Below are positions 44,047 to 51,478 of a stretch of DNA of 64,000 nt, piece after piece (positions within the stretch are counted from its first letter, which is position 1; each line of letters starts with the position of its first letter). Position numbers and translations under genes: made by a program. The stretch spans positions 6,219,501 through 6,283,500 of the forward strand of contig NZ_CP107811.1 in assembly GCF_036346105.1 (NCBI RefSeq), in the 5' to 3' direction. The stretch is from Streptomyces sp. NBC_00539 (GTDB taxonomy: Bacteria > Actinomycetota > Actinomycetes > Streptomycetales > Streptomycetaceae). The notes under the pieces were generated by a model. That model was given only the letters and a program-made list of their open reading frames with translations, was not told the DNA's origin and searched no databases.

Positions 44047-45498
44047 TCAGGTGAGGGGCCGCAGCCGCGAGGAGGCGCGGACCGCCGCCGGCACCGCGGA
44101 GGAGGCTTCCCGGGCGGCGGCGAGAGCACTGCCCTCCTGCCAGGCCCGCCAGTCCAGGTTCCAGTCGCCGTAGCCGTTCCCGAACGGCGTCATCTTCTCG
44201 CCGCCGCTGTTCACCACCTCCACGATGTCCCCCTCCCGTACCGTCCCGAAGAACCAGGCGGCGTCCTCGGTGCTCATGCCGGTGCAGCCGTGGCTGACGT
44301 TCTCCTCGCCCTGCGCCTCCACCGACCACGGCGCGGCGTGCACGTACTCGCCGCTCCACGTCACCCGCGTGGCATAGCGGACCGGCAGGTCGTAGAACTC
44401 GCTCGTGCCGCGGCCGATGCCCACGGAGTCCCCCCGCATCCGCACCTCGAGCTCCTTGCCCAGCACGACCTTGACACCGGTGCGGGTGCGGAAGCCGGCC
44501 TTTCCGGTGGTGACCGGGATCGTCCGGATGACCCGCCCGTTGCGGCGTACGGTCATCTCGTGCTCCGCGGCGTCGGTGACCGCCTCGACGCGGTCCCCGA
44601 TGGTGAGGTCGAGTCCGTCCGAGGAGCCCCCGTAGGCGTGCTCGCCCACCTCGACCCCTTCCAGACCGCTGCGTACGTGCACCACGGCACGGGCCGGCCA
44701 GTACGTGCGCGGGCGGTAGTGCAGCGTCGAGGCGTCGACCCAGTGCCACGCGCCCTCGACCGCCGGCTCCGACGTCACCTGGAGCGACTGCTCCACCCGG
44801 GCGCGGATCGTCCGGTCGGTGGCGGGAATCGGGCGGCTGAGGGTGGCCGTCACGATCTGGCCCGCGCCGTACGTGCCCTCCTTGGGCCCGAACTCGACCG
44901 TGAGCCGGCCGTCGTCCGAGGGCGGCGCGGTCCGGAACGCCATCGTCACGCCGACCGGAGTCCCCGCCGCGTCCTGGGCGCCGACCCGCACCGTGTACTC
45001 CTCGCCGGCCCGCAGCGGTTCGGTGTTGGTCCAGCGCCGGTTCCCCGGGGCCAGTGCGCCGCCCACGTAACGCCCGTGCCGGTCGTGGACGGTGACGTCG
45101 GTGAGCCGTCCCGGTTCGGCGAGGGTGATCTCCAACGGACCGTCTGCGTCGGTGGGCAGGGCGACCGTGGGCGCCGGCCCGGCCGAACCCGCCGGCCCGC
45201 CCAGGACCGATCCGGCGCCCCAGGCCGTCGCCAGCACCCGCTGCTGCCGCCAGCCGTCGCACAGTCCGGCCTGGAGGGCCTTCTCCGCCGGGCACCGTAC
45301 GGTGACGTTGCCGTGGCCGTCGTCCAGGGCCCTGCCGACCAGCAGCGTGACGGCCGCCTCCGCGCCCTCGGCGGCGAGCCGCGAGGCATCGGATCCCACC
45401 GGTCGGCCCGGGGCCGCCGCCACCACGAGGGCCGCCCCGGCAACCGCGGCGAGCACGCCCCACCACCTGTTTCGTCCTGCCCCGTGTGCCGATGTCAT
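44047..45498 (-). CDS. Membrane/exported L,D-transpeptidase (YkuD) with Ig-like domains
   Basis: A peptidoglycan cross-linking enzyme of 483 aa that makes 3-3 bonds. The signal anchor is WWGVLAAVAGAALVVAAAPG. Two beta-rich Ig-like domains fill about 90-300 (RWTNTEPLRAGEEYTVRVGA, RPRTYWPARAVVHVRSGL). The C-terminal YkuD domain (about 300-450) has the catalytic motif SHGCTGMS with Cys405 and preceding patches RTIPVTTGKAGF and WSGEYVHAAPW. This Ig-YkuD layout is typical of actinobacterial Ldt enzymes. The start is ambiguous: ATG at 45498 or GTG at 45504, the latter closer to GGGAAGG. It lies upstream of a low-G+C region. Confidence 0.93.
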   Translation of the reverse strand: MTSAHGAGRNRWWGVLAAVAGAALVVAAAPGRPVGSDASRLAAEGAEAAVTLLVGRALDDGHGNVTVRCPAEKALQAGLCDGWRQQRVLATAWGAGSVLGGPAGSAGPAPTVALPTDADGPLEITLAEPGRLTDVTVHDRHGRYVGGALAPGNRRWTNTEPLRAGEEYTVRVGAQDAAGTPVGVTMAFRTAPPSDDGRLTVEFGPKEGTYGAGQIVTATLSRPIPATDRTIRARVEQSLQVTSEPAVEGAWHWVDASTLHYRPRTYWPARAVVHVRSGLEGVEVGEHAYGGSSDGLDLTIGDRVEAVTDAAEHEMTVRRNGRVIRTIPVTTGKAGFRTRTGVKVVLGKELEVRMRGDSVGIGRGTSEFYDLPVRYATRVTWSGEYVHAAPWSVEAQGEENVSHGCTGMSTEDAAWFFGTVREGDIVEVVNSGGEKMTPFGNGYGDWNLDWRAWQEGSALAAAREASSAVPAAVRASSRLRPLT

Positions 45499-45664
45499 CG
45501 CCACGCAGCCTTCCCGGATCGCCCACGGCCCGATGACACCATCAAAACGATGGGAAGCCTTGATGATGATCACCCGCTCGGGCGGAGCCGCCGAACGGGC
45601 ACCCAAGACAACCCGCACGGAGCAAGCCCGGGGCCGCCGCCGGGAGCGGTGGTAGCTTCCGGCC

Positions 45665-46099
45665 ATGGAACAGCGCATCAGCCTGATCACCCTGGGCGTC
45701 GGCGACCTGGCCCGCTCCCGGGCGTTCTACGAGGGCCTCGGCTGGCGGGGACAGGAGACGTCGCAGACCGTCTTCTTCCAGACCGGCGGCCTCGCCCTGG
45801 TCCTGTGGAGCCGCGCCGAGCTGGCGGCGGACTCCGGGATCGAGGACACCGGCCGGGCGGGCTTCGGCGGGATCGTGCTCGCGCACAACGTGCGCGACCG
45901 CGAGGAGGTCGACGCGCTGATCGCGGCGGCACGCGACGCCGGAGCCACCGTCACCCGCCCTCCCGCGACCACGTTCTACGGCGGCTACGCGGGCACGTTC
46001 ACCGACCCCGACGGCCACCCCTGGGAGATCGCCCACAACCCCGGCTTCACCCTCGCCGACGACGGCTCCCTCACCCTCCCCGACTTCGGCGCGGCATGA
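45665..46099 (+). CDS. VOC-family (glyoxalase/bleomycin resistance-like) protein
   Basis: A small cytoplasmic protein of 144 aa with one VOC fold. It starts MEQRISLITLGVGDLARSRAFYEGLGW, has a second half with FGGIVLAHNVRDREEVDALIAAA, and ends TFTDPDGHPWEIAHNPGF, the typical conserved strand with metal-ligand Glu. A TAGCTT box (45653-45658) ends 6 nt before the ATG, so a leaderless message is likely. The substrate is unknown; VOC proteins include dioxygenases, glyoxalases and antibiotic-binding proteins. It is divergent from the L,D-transpeptidase gene. Confidence 0.9.
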   Translation: MEQRISLITLGVGDLARSRAFYEGLGWRGQETSQTVFFQTGGLALVLWSRAELAADSGIEDTGRAGFGGIVLAHNVRDREEVDALIAAARDAGATVTRPPATTFYGGYAGTFTDPDGHPWEIAHNPGFTLADDGSLTLPDFGAA

Positions 46100-46357
46100 C
46101 GGCGCAGGACCGCCGTTCAGCGCTCGCCTGCGGGAGCCGGGTGCCAAGGGGTGGTCCCGTCGTCCGGGCCGTCGTCCCCGTCGGCCGCGCCGGTCAGCCC
46201 GGCGGCCGCGATCACGCCCGGTCCGTGGGGCGCTCCCGACGGGGTGTCACGGCGCCGCGCCGGCTGTTCCGTACGAGATGCGGACCGGGCCGCGGACCGG
46301 CGGAGTGGCGGCGCCGCGCCGGACGGGGGCGGCCGCTCGGGGCGCGCCGCGGGTGCC

Positions 46358-46624
46358 TCACCTGCCGCGGCGCTTCGCCACGGCCGTGAGCCCGTAGTCC
46401 AGTTCGGCGCCGTCGACGAGCAGGGCCTCCACCGTGCCGCTGTCGGGGTCGATGTCCGCCAGCATGCCGCCCCCCTCGTAACGGGGGTACCCCGAGGCGC
46501 CCGTCTCACCGGTCGGCTCCACGACGGCCGAACGTACGGGGTCGCCGGACCGGTGGGGTTCCCCCGGCTTCTCGACGTGGGTGGGGACCAGGAGGATCTC
46601 GAAGGGCTGCAGTGACGTGTTCAT
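46358..46624 (-). CDS. Small hypothetical protein
   Basis: An 88-aa protein with no signal or membrane segment. The patches FEILLVPTHVEKPG, YPRYEGGGMLADIDPD and VEALLVDGAELDYGL suggest a small beta-rich domain such as those seen in several Streptomyces DUF families, but I cannot name one. It stands just before, and on the same strand as, another unknown gene with a 27-nt gap, so the two may be co-transcribed. The 258-nt stretch downstream up to the VOC gene has no clear gene. Confidence 0.55.
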   Translation of the reverse strand: MNTSLQPFEILLVPTHVEKPGEPHRSGDPVRSAVVEPTGETGASGYPRYEGGGMLADIDPDSGTVEALLVDGAELDYGLTAVAKRRGR

Positions 46625-46651
46625 GGGACGACGTTAACCACGCCCGACGGC

Positions 46652-47299
46652 TCAGCGGGGGAGCGGCGCCGCCGCGAGGCCGGACGCGGCGAGGGCGCGG
46701 CGCATCGCCGGGAGGTCCCGGGCCGGGTCGCCGGCGGCGAGCTCCTCCAAGTGCTCGGGGGACAGGCGGTAGCCCTCCGCGGCGTCGAGGAGGACGGACG
46801 CCGTCGGGCCCTCCACCGGCTCGTCGGAGTCGGCCAGCAGGCCGAGCACCTCCTCGCGGTCCAGGAAACGGCTCATGCCGCAGTCCAGGCCGTCGTCGGC
46901 GAGGCCTTGCGGGTACGGCGCGCGGGCCCAGGAGCCGTTCTCGTACCAGTAGACGCAGCCGAGTTCCCAGCCTTCGAGCAGGTCGCGCAGCTTCTCGTGC
47001 GGGAGCCACCGGGGCGCACCCGCCAGCATGTCGATGCGGGGCTCGTGCCACTTGACGCCGCTCGACTCGTCCTCGCCGTAGAGCACGTAGCGGCCCTCGC
47101 CGCCGCGGGACAGGGTCCACCAGGTGCAGCCCGCGTCGTCGAGGTGGAGGCCGGTGCCGGTGATCCAGTGGCCCGTACGGTGCACCCCGCGGCCCTCGGC
47201 TTCCGTGGTCGCCTCCAGGACGGCGAGCAACGCCCAGAGCGCCCATAGGAGTTCCGGCGAGGGCAGGTCGCCGGGCTGCCCCGGTCGATGGACCGTCAT
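46652..47299 (-). CDS. Hypothetical acidic protein
   Basis: A 215-aa acidic protein, probably cytoplasmic, with no recognisable family. Notable patches are TTEAEGRGVHRTGHWITGTGL, CTWWTLSRGGEGRYVLYGEDES, and WYENGSWARAPYPQGLADDG. Tryptophan is frequent. The C-terminal third is helical (LSPEHLEELAAGDPARDLPAM). The overall look resembles proteins of the SMI1/KNR4 or Imm type, but no defining motif is seen, so I do not assign it. It is followed by the 88-aa hypothetical gene on the same strand. Confidence 0.6.
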   Translation of the reverse strand: MTVHRPGQPGDLPSPELLWALWALLAVLEATTEAEGRGVHRTGHWITGTGLHLDDAGCTWWTLSRGGEGRYVLYGEDESSGVKWHEPRIDMLAGAPRWLPHEKLRDLLEGWELGCVYWYENGSWARAPYPQGLADDGLDCGMSRFLDREEVLGLLADSDEPVEGPTASVLLDAAEGYRLSPEHLEELAAGDPARDLPAMRRALAASGLAAAPLPR

Positions 47300-47379
47300 G
47301 GTGTCGTCGACTTCCTTCGGCTGACGGGCGGACGTACGCGTCAGATCGTATAGCCCGCCCGTGACGCGCCTGCTCGGGA

Positions 47380-48657
47380 TCAGCGGGCCGTGGGCGCGGC
47401 CGCGTGTTCCAGTACCGCGCGGACCTCCGCGGTGATCGCGCTCTCGTTGCGCTCGAACTCCGGGCCGGTCAGCAGCTGCGGATCGGCCGGCAGGCCCGTC
47501 AGGACCGGGGTGTGCAGGTGGCCGCCCGGCAGCGCCGGGGCGAGCTCACCGCGCAGCCGGTTGGAACGGTAGGCCACCTCGTTGGAGAGGTAGCCGCCCC
47601 CGCCGCCCTCCACCGCCCGGGAGCCGGGGGTGGGGCCGTCGGCCCGGTCCACCGGCGCCGTGCCGCCCGCCGGGATCTCGGTGACCTCCGTATTGAGGAA
47701 GACGGGGTAGGGGGCCTGGACGGCGCCGGTCACCGCGTCGGCGGGCAGCGTGGTGGCGATGAACTCGGCGCCCGGGCCGAGACCGGGGGCGGTCACCGGG
47801 TGTTCCCGGGTGCCGCCCGACAGGGCGCCGGTGTTGTCGGGGTACGGGTCCGCCGACCGGGCCCGGCCCGCCCACGCCTCCAGGGTGAAGATGCCGGGGT
47901 AGCCCTGGCTGACGGTGGTGATGACGTCCGCCGCCGCGGGGCCGCCGGCCAGCCTCGGGGCGAAGGCCCGCTCCACGATCCCGGCGTCGAAGTCGGCGTA
48001 GCGCACGGGCAGGACCACGGCGCGGACCTCGGCGGGGCTCCCGTCGGCCAGTGTGATGCGACGGCCGCTCAGCCGCAGGGCGGCGGAACCGGACGGGTTC
48101 GCGCGGCGGAGCTCGGCGTCCAGCCCGAAGGGGTCGAAGCCGCTGATGAACACGCGCCGCACCCCGGGCGCCGGCCGGAACGCGTTGTCCGTGAGGCCGC
48201 GCGAGGCGTCCTCGAAACGGCTGCGCAGGGCAGGGCGGTCGACGGCGAACCCCGGGTCCCAGCGCGCCAGCTGGGCGGTCATGGCGAGCCGGGTCCAGTA
48301 CAGCGGCCGGTCGTCACCGGCCGGCAGGTCACCGGCCGGCCGCTGCCCCTGGGCCCTGCGCACGGCGGACTGCCACAGCGCCCCGCCCCAGCTGTCGAGC
48401 AGCCGGCCGGCTTCGGCGGGGCCGCGCACACTGCACAGGGCGGTCGGGAAGCGACGTACGAAGTCCCCGAAGCCGCCGCGCTCCACGAGCGCCGCGGTGC
48501 GGGGGTCCGCGAGCCGCGCCTGCTCGGCGTCGGGCGCGGCGGCGAGGGAGGTGCCGCACGCCGCGCCGTCGGCCGCGTGCGCGGCAGGGGCGACGGCGAA
48601 CGGGAGGAGGACACAGAGGAGGGACGCGGCAGACGCCACGCGCCGTAAGATCGTCAT
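47380..48657 (-). CDS. Secreted pyroglutamyl-peptidase-like (C15 fold) protein, Cys replaced by Ser
   Basis: An exported protein of 425 aa. The signal peptide ends PAAHAADG. After a helical N-terminal domain (about 40-160), the C15 fold starts with VFISGFDPFGLDAELRRANPSG (the GFxPF...NPS signature). Further on TLEAWAGRARSADPYPDN matches the catalytic Glu strand and GGHLHTPVL the catalytic His. The Cys of C15 peptidases (VCNH in classical enzymes) is Ser in YLSNEVAYR. If the alignment is right, the enzyme is either a Ser variant or inactive. The ATG at 48657 has a TAATGT box 8 nt upstream; an ATG at 48669 adds 4 residues. Confidence 0.78.
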   Translation of the reverse strand: MTILRRVASAASLLCVLLPFAVAPAAHAADGAACGTSLAAAPDAEQARLADPRTAALVERGGFGDFVRRFPTALCSVRGPAEAGRLLDSWGGALWQSAVRRAQGQRPAGDLPAGDDRPLYWTRLAMTAQLARWDPGFAVDRPALRSRFEDASRGLTDNAFRPAPGVRRVFISGFDPFGLDAELRRANPSGSAALRLSGRRITLADGSPAEVRAVVLPVRYADFDAGIVERAFAPRLAGGPAAADVITTVSQGYPGIFTLEAWAGRARSADPYPDNTGALSGGTREHPVTAPGLGPGAEFIATTLPADAVTGAVQAPYPVFLNTEVTEIPAGGTAPVDRADGPTPGSRAVEGGGGGYLSNEVAYRSNRLRGELAPALPGGHLHTPVLTGLPADPQLLTGPEFERNESAITAEVRAVLEHAAAPTAR

Positions 48658-48712
48658 GCGATGTGACATTACATAGGGCCGGTCGCCCCAACCAGGGCCT
48701 CACCGGACAGCC

Positions 48713-49942
48713 TTACGGATGCTCCTCGGCCGCCGCCGCATCGCGCCGCCGCAGCACCTTGCGCGCGTACAGCAGGTGCACGATCGCCTCCGCCGCCAGG
48801 AGCAGGACGGCCAGCCACGGCGCGAGGTGGGCGCCGCCCCACACGACGAGCAACGGGACACCGATGCCCGGTACCGCCCACACGGCGACGGAGGGCAGGG
48901 AGCGGCGGTAGCGCAACCCGATGCAGGCGTGGGCGGCGTGGTAGAGCGCCAGTCCGCCCGCCAGGGCCCGCAGCGCCCCGGACGGCAGGTGTCCGCGGTC
49001 GGCCTCGGCGACGGCGGTCGACAGCCCGCCGGCCATGCACAGCACGCCCGCGGTCACGAAGAAGTGCAGAAAGCCGCCGACGTCACGCGCGAGCAGATAG
49101 GCGGCGCGGTCGGTCGCCGCGGCGAACACGCGCTCCGCGGAGGCCGAGCCGAAGTCGAAGTACGACCACCAGAGCGCGGCCAGCAGGACGAAGCCGAGGA
49201 CGCCGGTCACCCCGGCCCGCAGCGTCCACGCCTGGTCGGTGGCGGTCACCAGGGCGATCACGGACTCGCCGAGCACGATGATGACGACCAGCCCCACCCG
49301 CTCGACCAGGTGCCCGGTGTCCAGACGCCGGGGCACGCCCGCCCCGCGCGAGCTCAGCAGCAGCACCATCTCGGCGGCGATCAGCACGGCCCAGACGCCG
49401 TACTGCGCGGGCGCGGGGACGGCGGCGGATCCGGCCCACAGCAGGCCGGAGGCCAGGCAGTAGCTCAGCGGACGCCAGCGGGGCACCCGCTGCGGACCGG
49501 GGAACCGGGTGGCCGGCCACCACAGCCCGAGGAGGACGAGCCGGGTGCCCGCGTAACCGAGGGCGTACCAGGCCCCCCGGTCCGTCTCCGCCGCGGGCAC
49601 GGCGACGGCCATGACGGCGAGGCAGAGCATGGCGGACAGCATGAGGAGCCGGCGGCGCGGGCGGTTGTCGGCGAAGACGTTCGCCGACACGGTGAGGTTG
49701 ATCCACAGCCACCACGGCGGGAAGTAGAGCGCCAGGAACACCGCGAAGTCGCGGGGACTCGGATCGCCGTGGAGCCGGCCCGACAGCTGGGCGGCGAGGG
49801 CGACGAAGACGAGGTCGAAGAAGAGCTCCAGCCAGTCGGCGTGGCGGCTTTCGTGCGCCGGCTCCTCAGCCGGCCCGGCGCCCGCAGCCGGGCCCCCGAC
49901 GGTGTCGCCGCCCCCGCCCGCCCCCGGCTGAGGTGTGGCCAT
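48713..49942 (-). CDS. Low-temperature requirement A (LtrA) family membrane protein
   Basis: A 409-aa inner-membrane protein with about 10-12 hydrophobic segments. The LtrA signature at the first membrane segment is HADWLELFFDLVFVALAAQL. Other typical patches are RLVLLGLWWPAT, VERVGLVVIIVLGESVIALV and WWSYFDFGSA. The family was named in Listeria for growth at low temperature; its biochemical role is unknown. I choose the ATG at 49942, though a weak ribosome site (GGAG 2 nt before it) leaves the start uncertain. The mechanosensitive channel gene lies 75 nt upstream on the same strand. Confidence 0.9.
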   Translation of the reverse strand: MATPQPGAGGGGDTVGGPAAGAGPAEEPAHESRHADWLELFFDLVFVALAAQLSGRLHGDPSPRDFAVFLALYFPPWWLWINLTVSANVFADNRPRRRLLMLSAMLCLAVMAVAVPAAETDRGAWYALGYAGTRLVLLGLWWPATRFPGPQRVPRWRPLSYCLASGLLWAGSAAVPAPAQYGVWAVLIAAEMVLLLSSRGAGVPRRLDTGHLVERVGLVVIIVLGESVIALVTATDQAWTLRAGVTGVLGFVLLAALWWSYFDFGSASAERVFAAATDRAAYLLARDVGGFLHFFVTAGVLCMAGGLSTAVAEADRGHLPSGALRALAGGLALYHAAHACIGLRYRRSLPSVAVWAVPGIGVPLLVVWGGAHLAPWLAVLLLAAEAIVHLLYARKVLRRRDAAAAEEHP

Positions 49943-50016
49943 GGCTCCGCCCCGGTCCGTCCCGCCGCGCACGCGGCCTGCCCTTCGTATGACACCACGG
50001 CCCCGGGCCGGCCGCA

Positions 50017-51108
50017 TCAGCGCACCGTCGTCCGCCCGCCCTCGCGCTGGTGCGGCAGGACCGGGTGCACCGGTGGCGCGTCCTCCCGCCGGAGGGCGAC
50101 CGTCCGCGTCGGAGCGGGTATCGAGATGCCTTCCTCCCGGAACCGCTGGTGCAGGCGCTTGATGAACTCGTGCTTGATCCGGTACTGGTCGCTGAACTCG
50201 CCGACGCCGAGGATCACGGTGAAGTTGATCCGTGAGTCCGCGAACGTGTGGAAGCGGACCGCTCCCTCGTGCTCGGGGACGGCGCCGTTGATGTCGGCCA
50301 TCACGGTGTCGACGACGTCCAGCGTCACGCGCTCCACGTGCTCCAGGTCGCTCTCGTACCCCACGCCCACCTGCACCAGCAGCGACAACTGCTGTTCGGG
50401 CTGGGTGTAGTTGGTCATGTTCGTCTTGGCGAGCCGCCCGTTCGGGATGATGACCAGGTTGTTCGACAGGTTGCGGACCACGGTGTTGCGCCAGTTGATG
50501 TCGACGACGTACCCCTCCTCGCCACTGCTGAGGCGGATGTAGTCACCGGGCTGCACCGTCTTCGACGCCAGGATGTGCACGCCCGCGAAGAGATTGGCCA
50601 GGGTGTCCTGGAGGGCGAGGGCCACCGCGAGACCGCCCACGCCGAGCGCGGTGAGCAGCGGCGCGATGGACACGCCCATCGTTTCGAGTGCGACGAGCAC
50701 GCCCATGGTCAGCACCACGATGCGCGTGATGTTGACGAAGATGGTCGCCGAGCCGGCCACTCCGGTCCGCGACTGCGCCACGGACTGGACCAGGCCCGCG
50801 ATGACCCGGGCGGCGCTGAACGTGGCGAAGAGGATCAGCAGGGCGGTCAGCGAGGCGTTGACGAACCCCGAGATCCTGGCCGTCAGCGGCAGCGTCCCGG
50901 CGGCCACCGCCACGCCCGTGATCACAGCGGCTCCCGGCGCGAGCGTGCGCAGCGCGTCGACGATGACGTCGTCGCCGCTCCACCGGGTCCGCTGGGCGTG
51001 CTTGGCCAGCCAGCGCAGCAGCCCCCGCAGCAGGAGCGCGGCCACACCCCCGGCGGCCAGCGCGATCCCGGCCACCAGCCAGTCGTGCAGGACGAGGTCC
51101 CGGTTCAA
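50017..51108 (-). CDS. MscS-family mechanosensitive ion channel
   Basis: An inner-membrane channel of 363 aa that opens when turgor rises. About four membrane segments: VAGIALAAGGVAALLLRGLL, around 58-76, ASLTALLILFATFSAAR and IVVLTMGVLVALETMGVS. The pore helix and beta domain are intact (LGVGGLAVALALQDTLANLFAG; PGDYIRLSSGEEGYVVDINWRNTVVRNLSNNLVIIPN). The C-terminal alpha-beta domain ends in a charged tail (RREDAPPVHPVLPHQREGG). The start is a TTG at 51108 with GGAGGG 5-6 nt upstream; there is no better ATG or GTG. It is divergent from the molybdopterin oxidoreductase gene. Confidence 0.93.
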   Translation of the reverse strand: MNRDLVLHDWLVAGIALAAGGVAALLLRGLLRWLAKHAQRTRWSGDDVIVDALRTLAPGAAVITGVAVAAGTLPLTARISGFVNASLTALLILFATFSAARVIAGLVQSVAQSRTGVAGSATIFVNITRIVVLTMGVLVALETMGVSIAPLLTALGVGGLAVALALQDTLANLFAGVHILASKTVQPGDYIRLSSGEEGYVVDINWRNTVVRNLSNNLVIIPNGRLAKTNMTNYTQPEQQLSLLVQVGVGYESDLEHVERVTLDVVDTVMADINGAVPEHEGAVRFHTFADSRINFTVILGVGEFSDQYRIKHEFIKRLHQRFREEGISIPAPTRTVALRREDAPPVHPVLPHQREGGRTTVR

Positions 51109-51478
51109 CGCGGGCCCTCCGTTCCACGTCGGACCGGGGGAGCGGCGACGGCCGCCGCAGGCCGTCGTATGGGGTGTGTCGTCACCTTGTCACCTGTCAG
51201 TTCGTCGTGCGGAGGCTCCCGTTCGGGCGGATGGGCGCCCTGCGAACGGGAGTTTCCATCCTGCCCCATGGGAGGGGCCGGCCCGGCGGCCGGGCCGCCC
51301 GCCACCGCCGCTCCTCGCCGCCGGCCCCCCGCTCCCCGCCGCCGCTCCTCGCCGCCGGGCCCCCCGCCGCCGGTGCGGGCGCTGCCCCGTCCGGGGGAAG
51401 GCGCCGGGCGCCCGCGTGAGCCGCCCGGCCCCGGGCAGGCGTCGGTGGGAACGTACCGGAGACCGGTGGAGGTGCGTC
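51109..51478. other. Divergent gap with an inverted repeat and a direct repeat
   Basis: A 370-nt region between the mscS and molybdopterin genes. A perfect 10-bp inverted repeat (CTCCCGTTCG, 51216-51225, and its complement, 51243-51252) surrounds a 17-nt loop. An 18-nt sequence GCCGCTCCTCGCCGCCGG occurs at 51307-51324 and 51341-51358. No gene is seen, and the repeats are of unknown use; the inverted repeat could be an operator. Confidence 0.6.
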
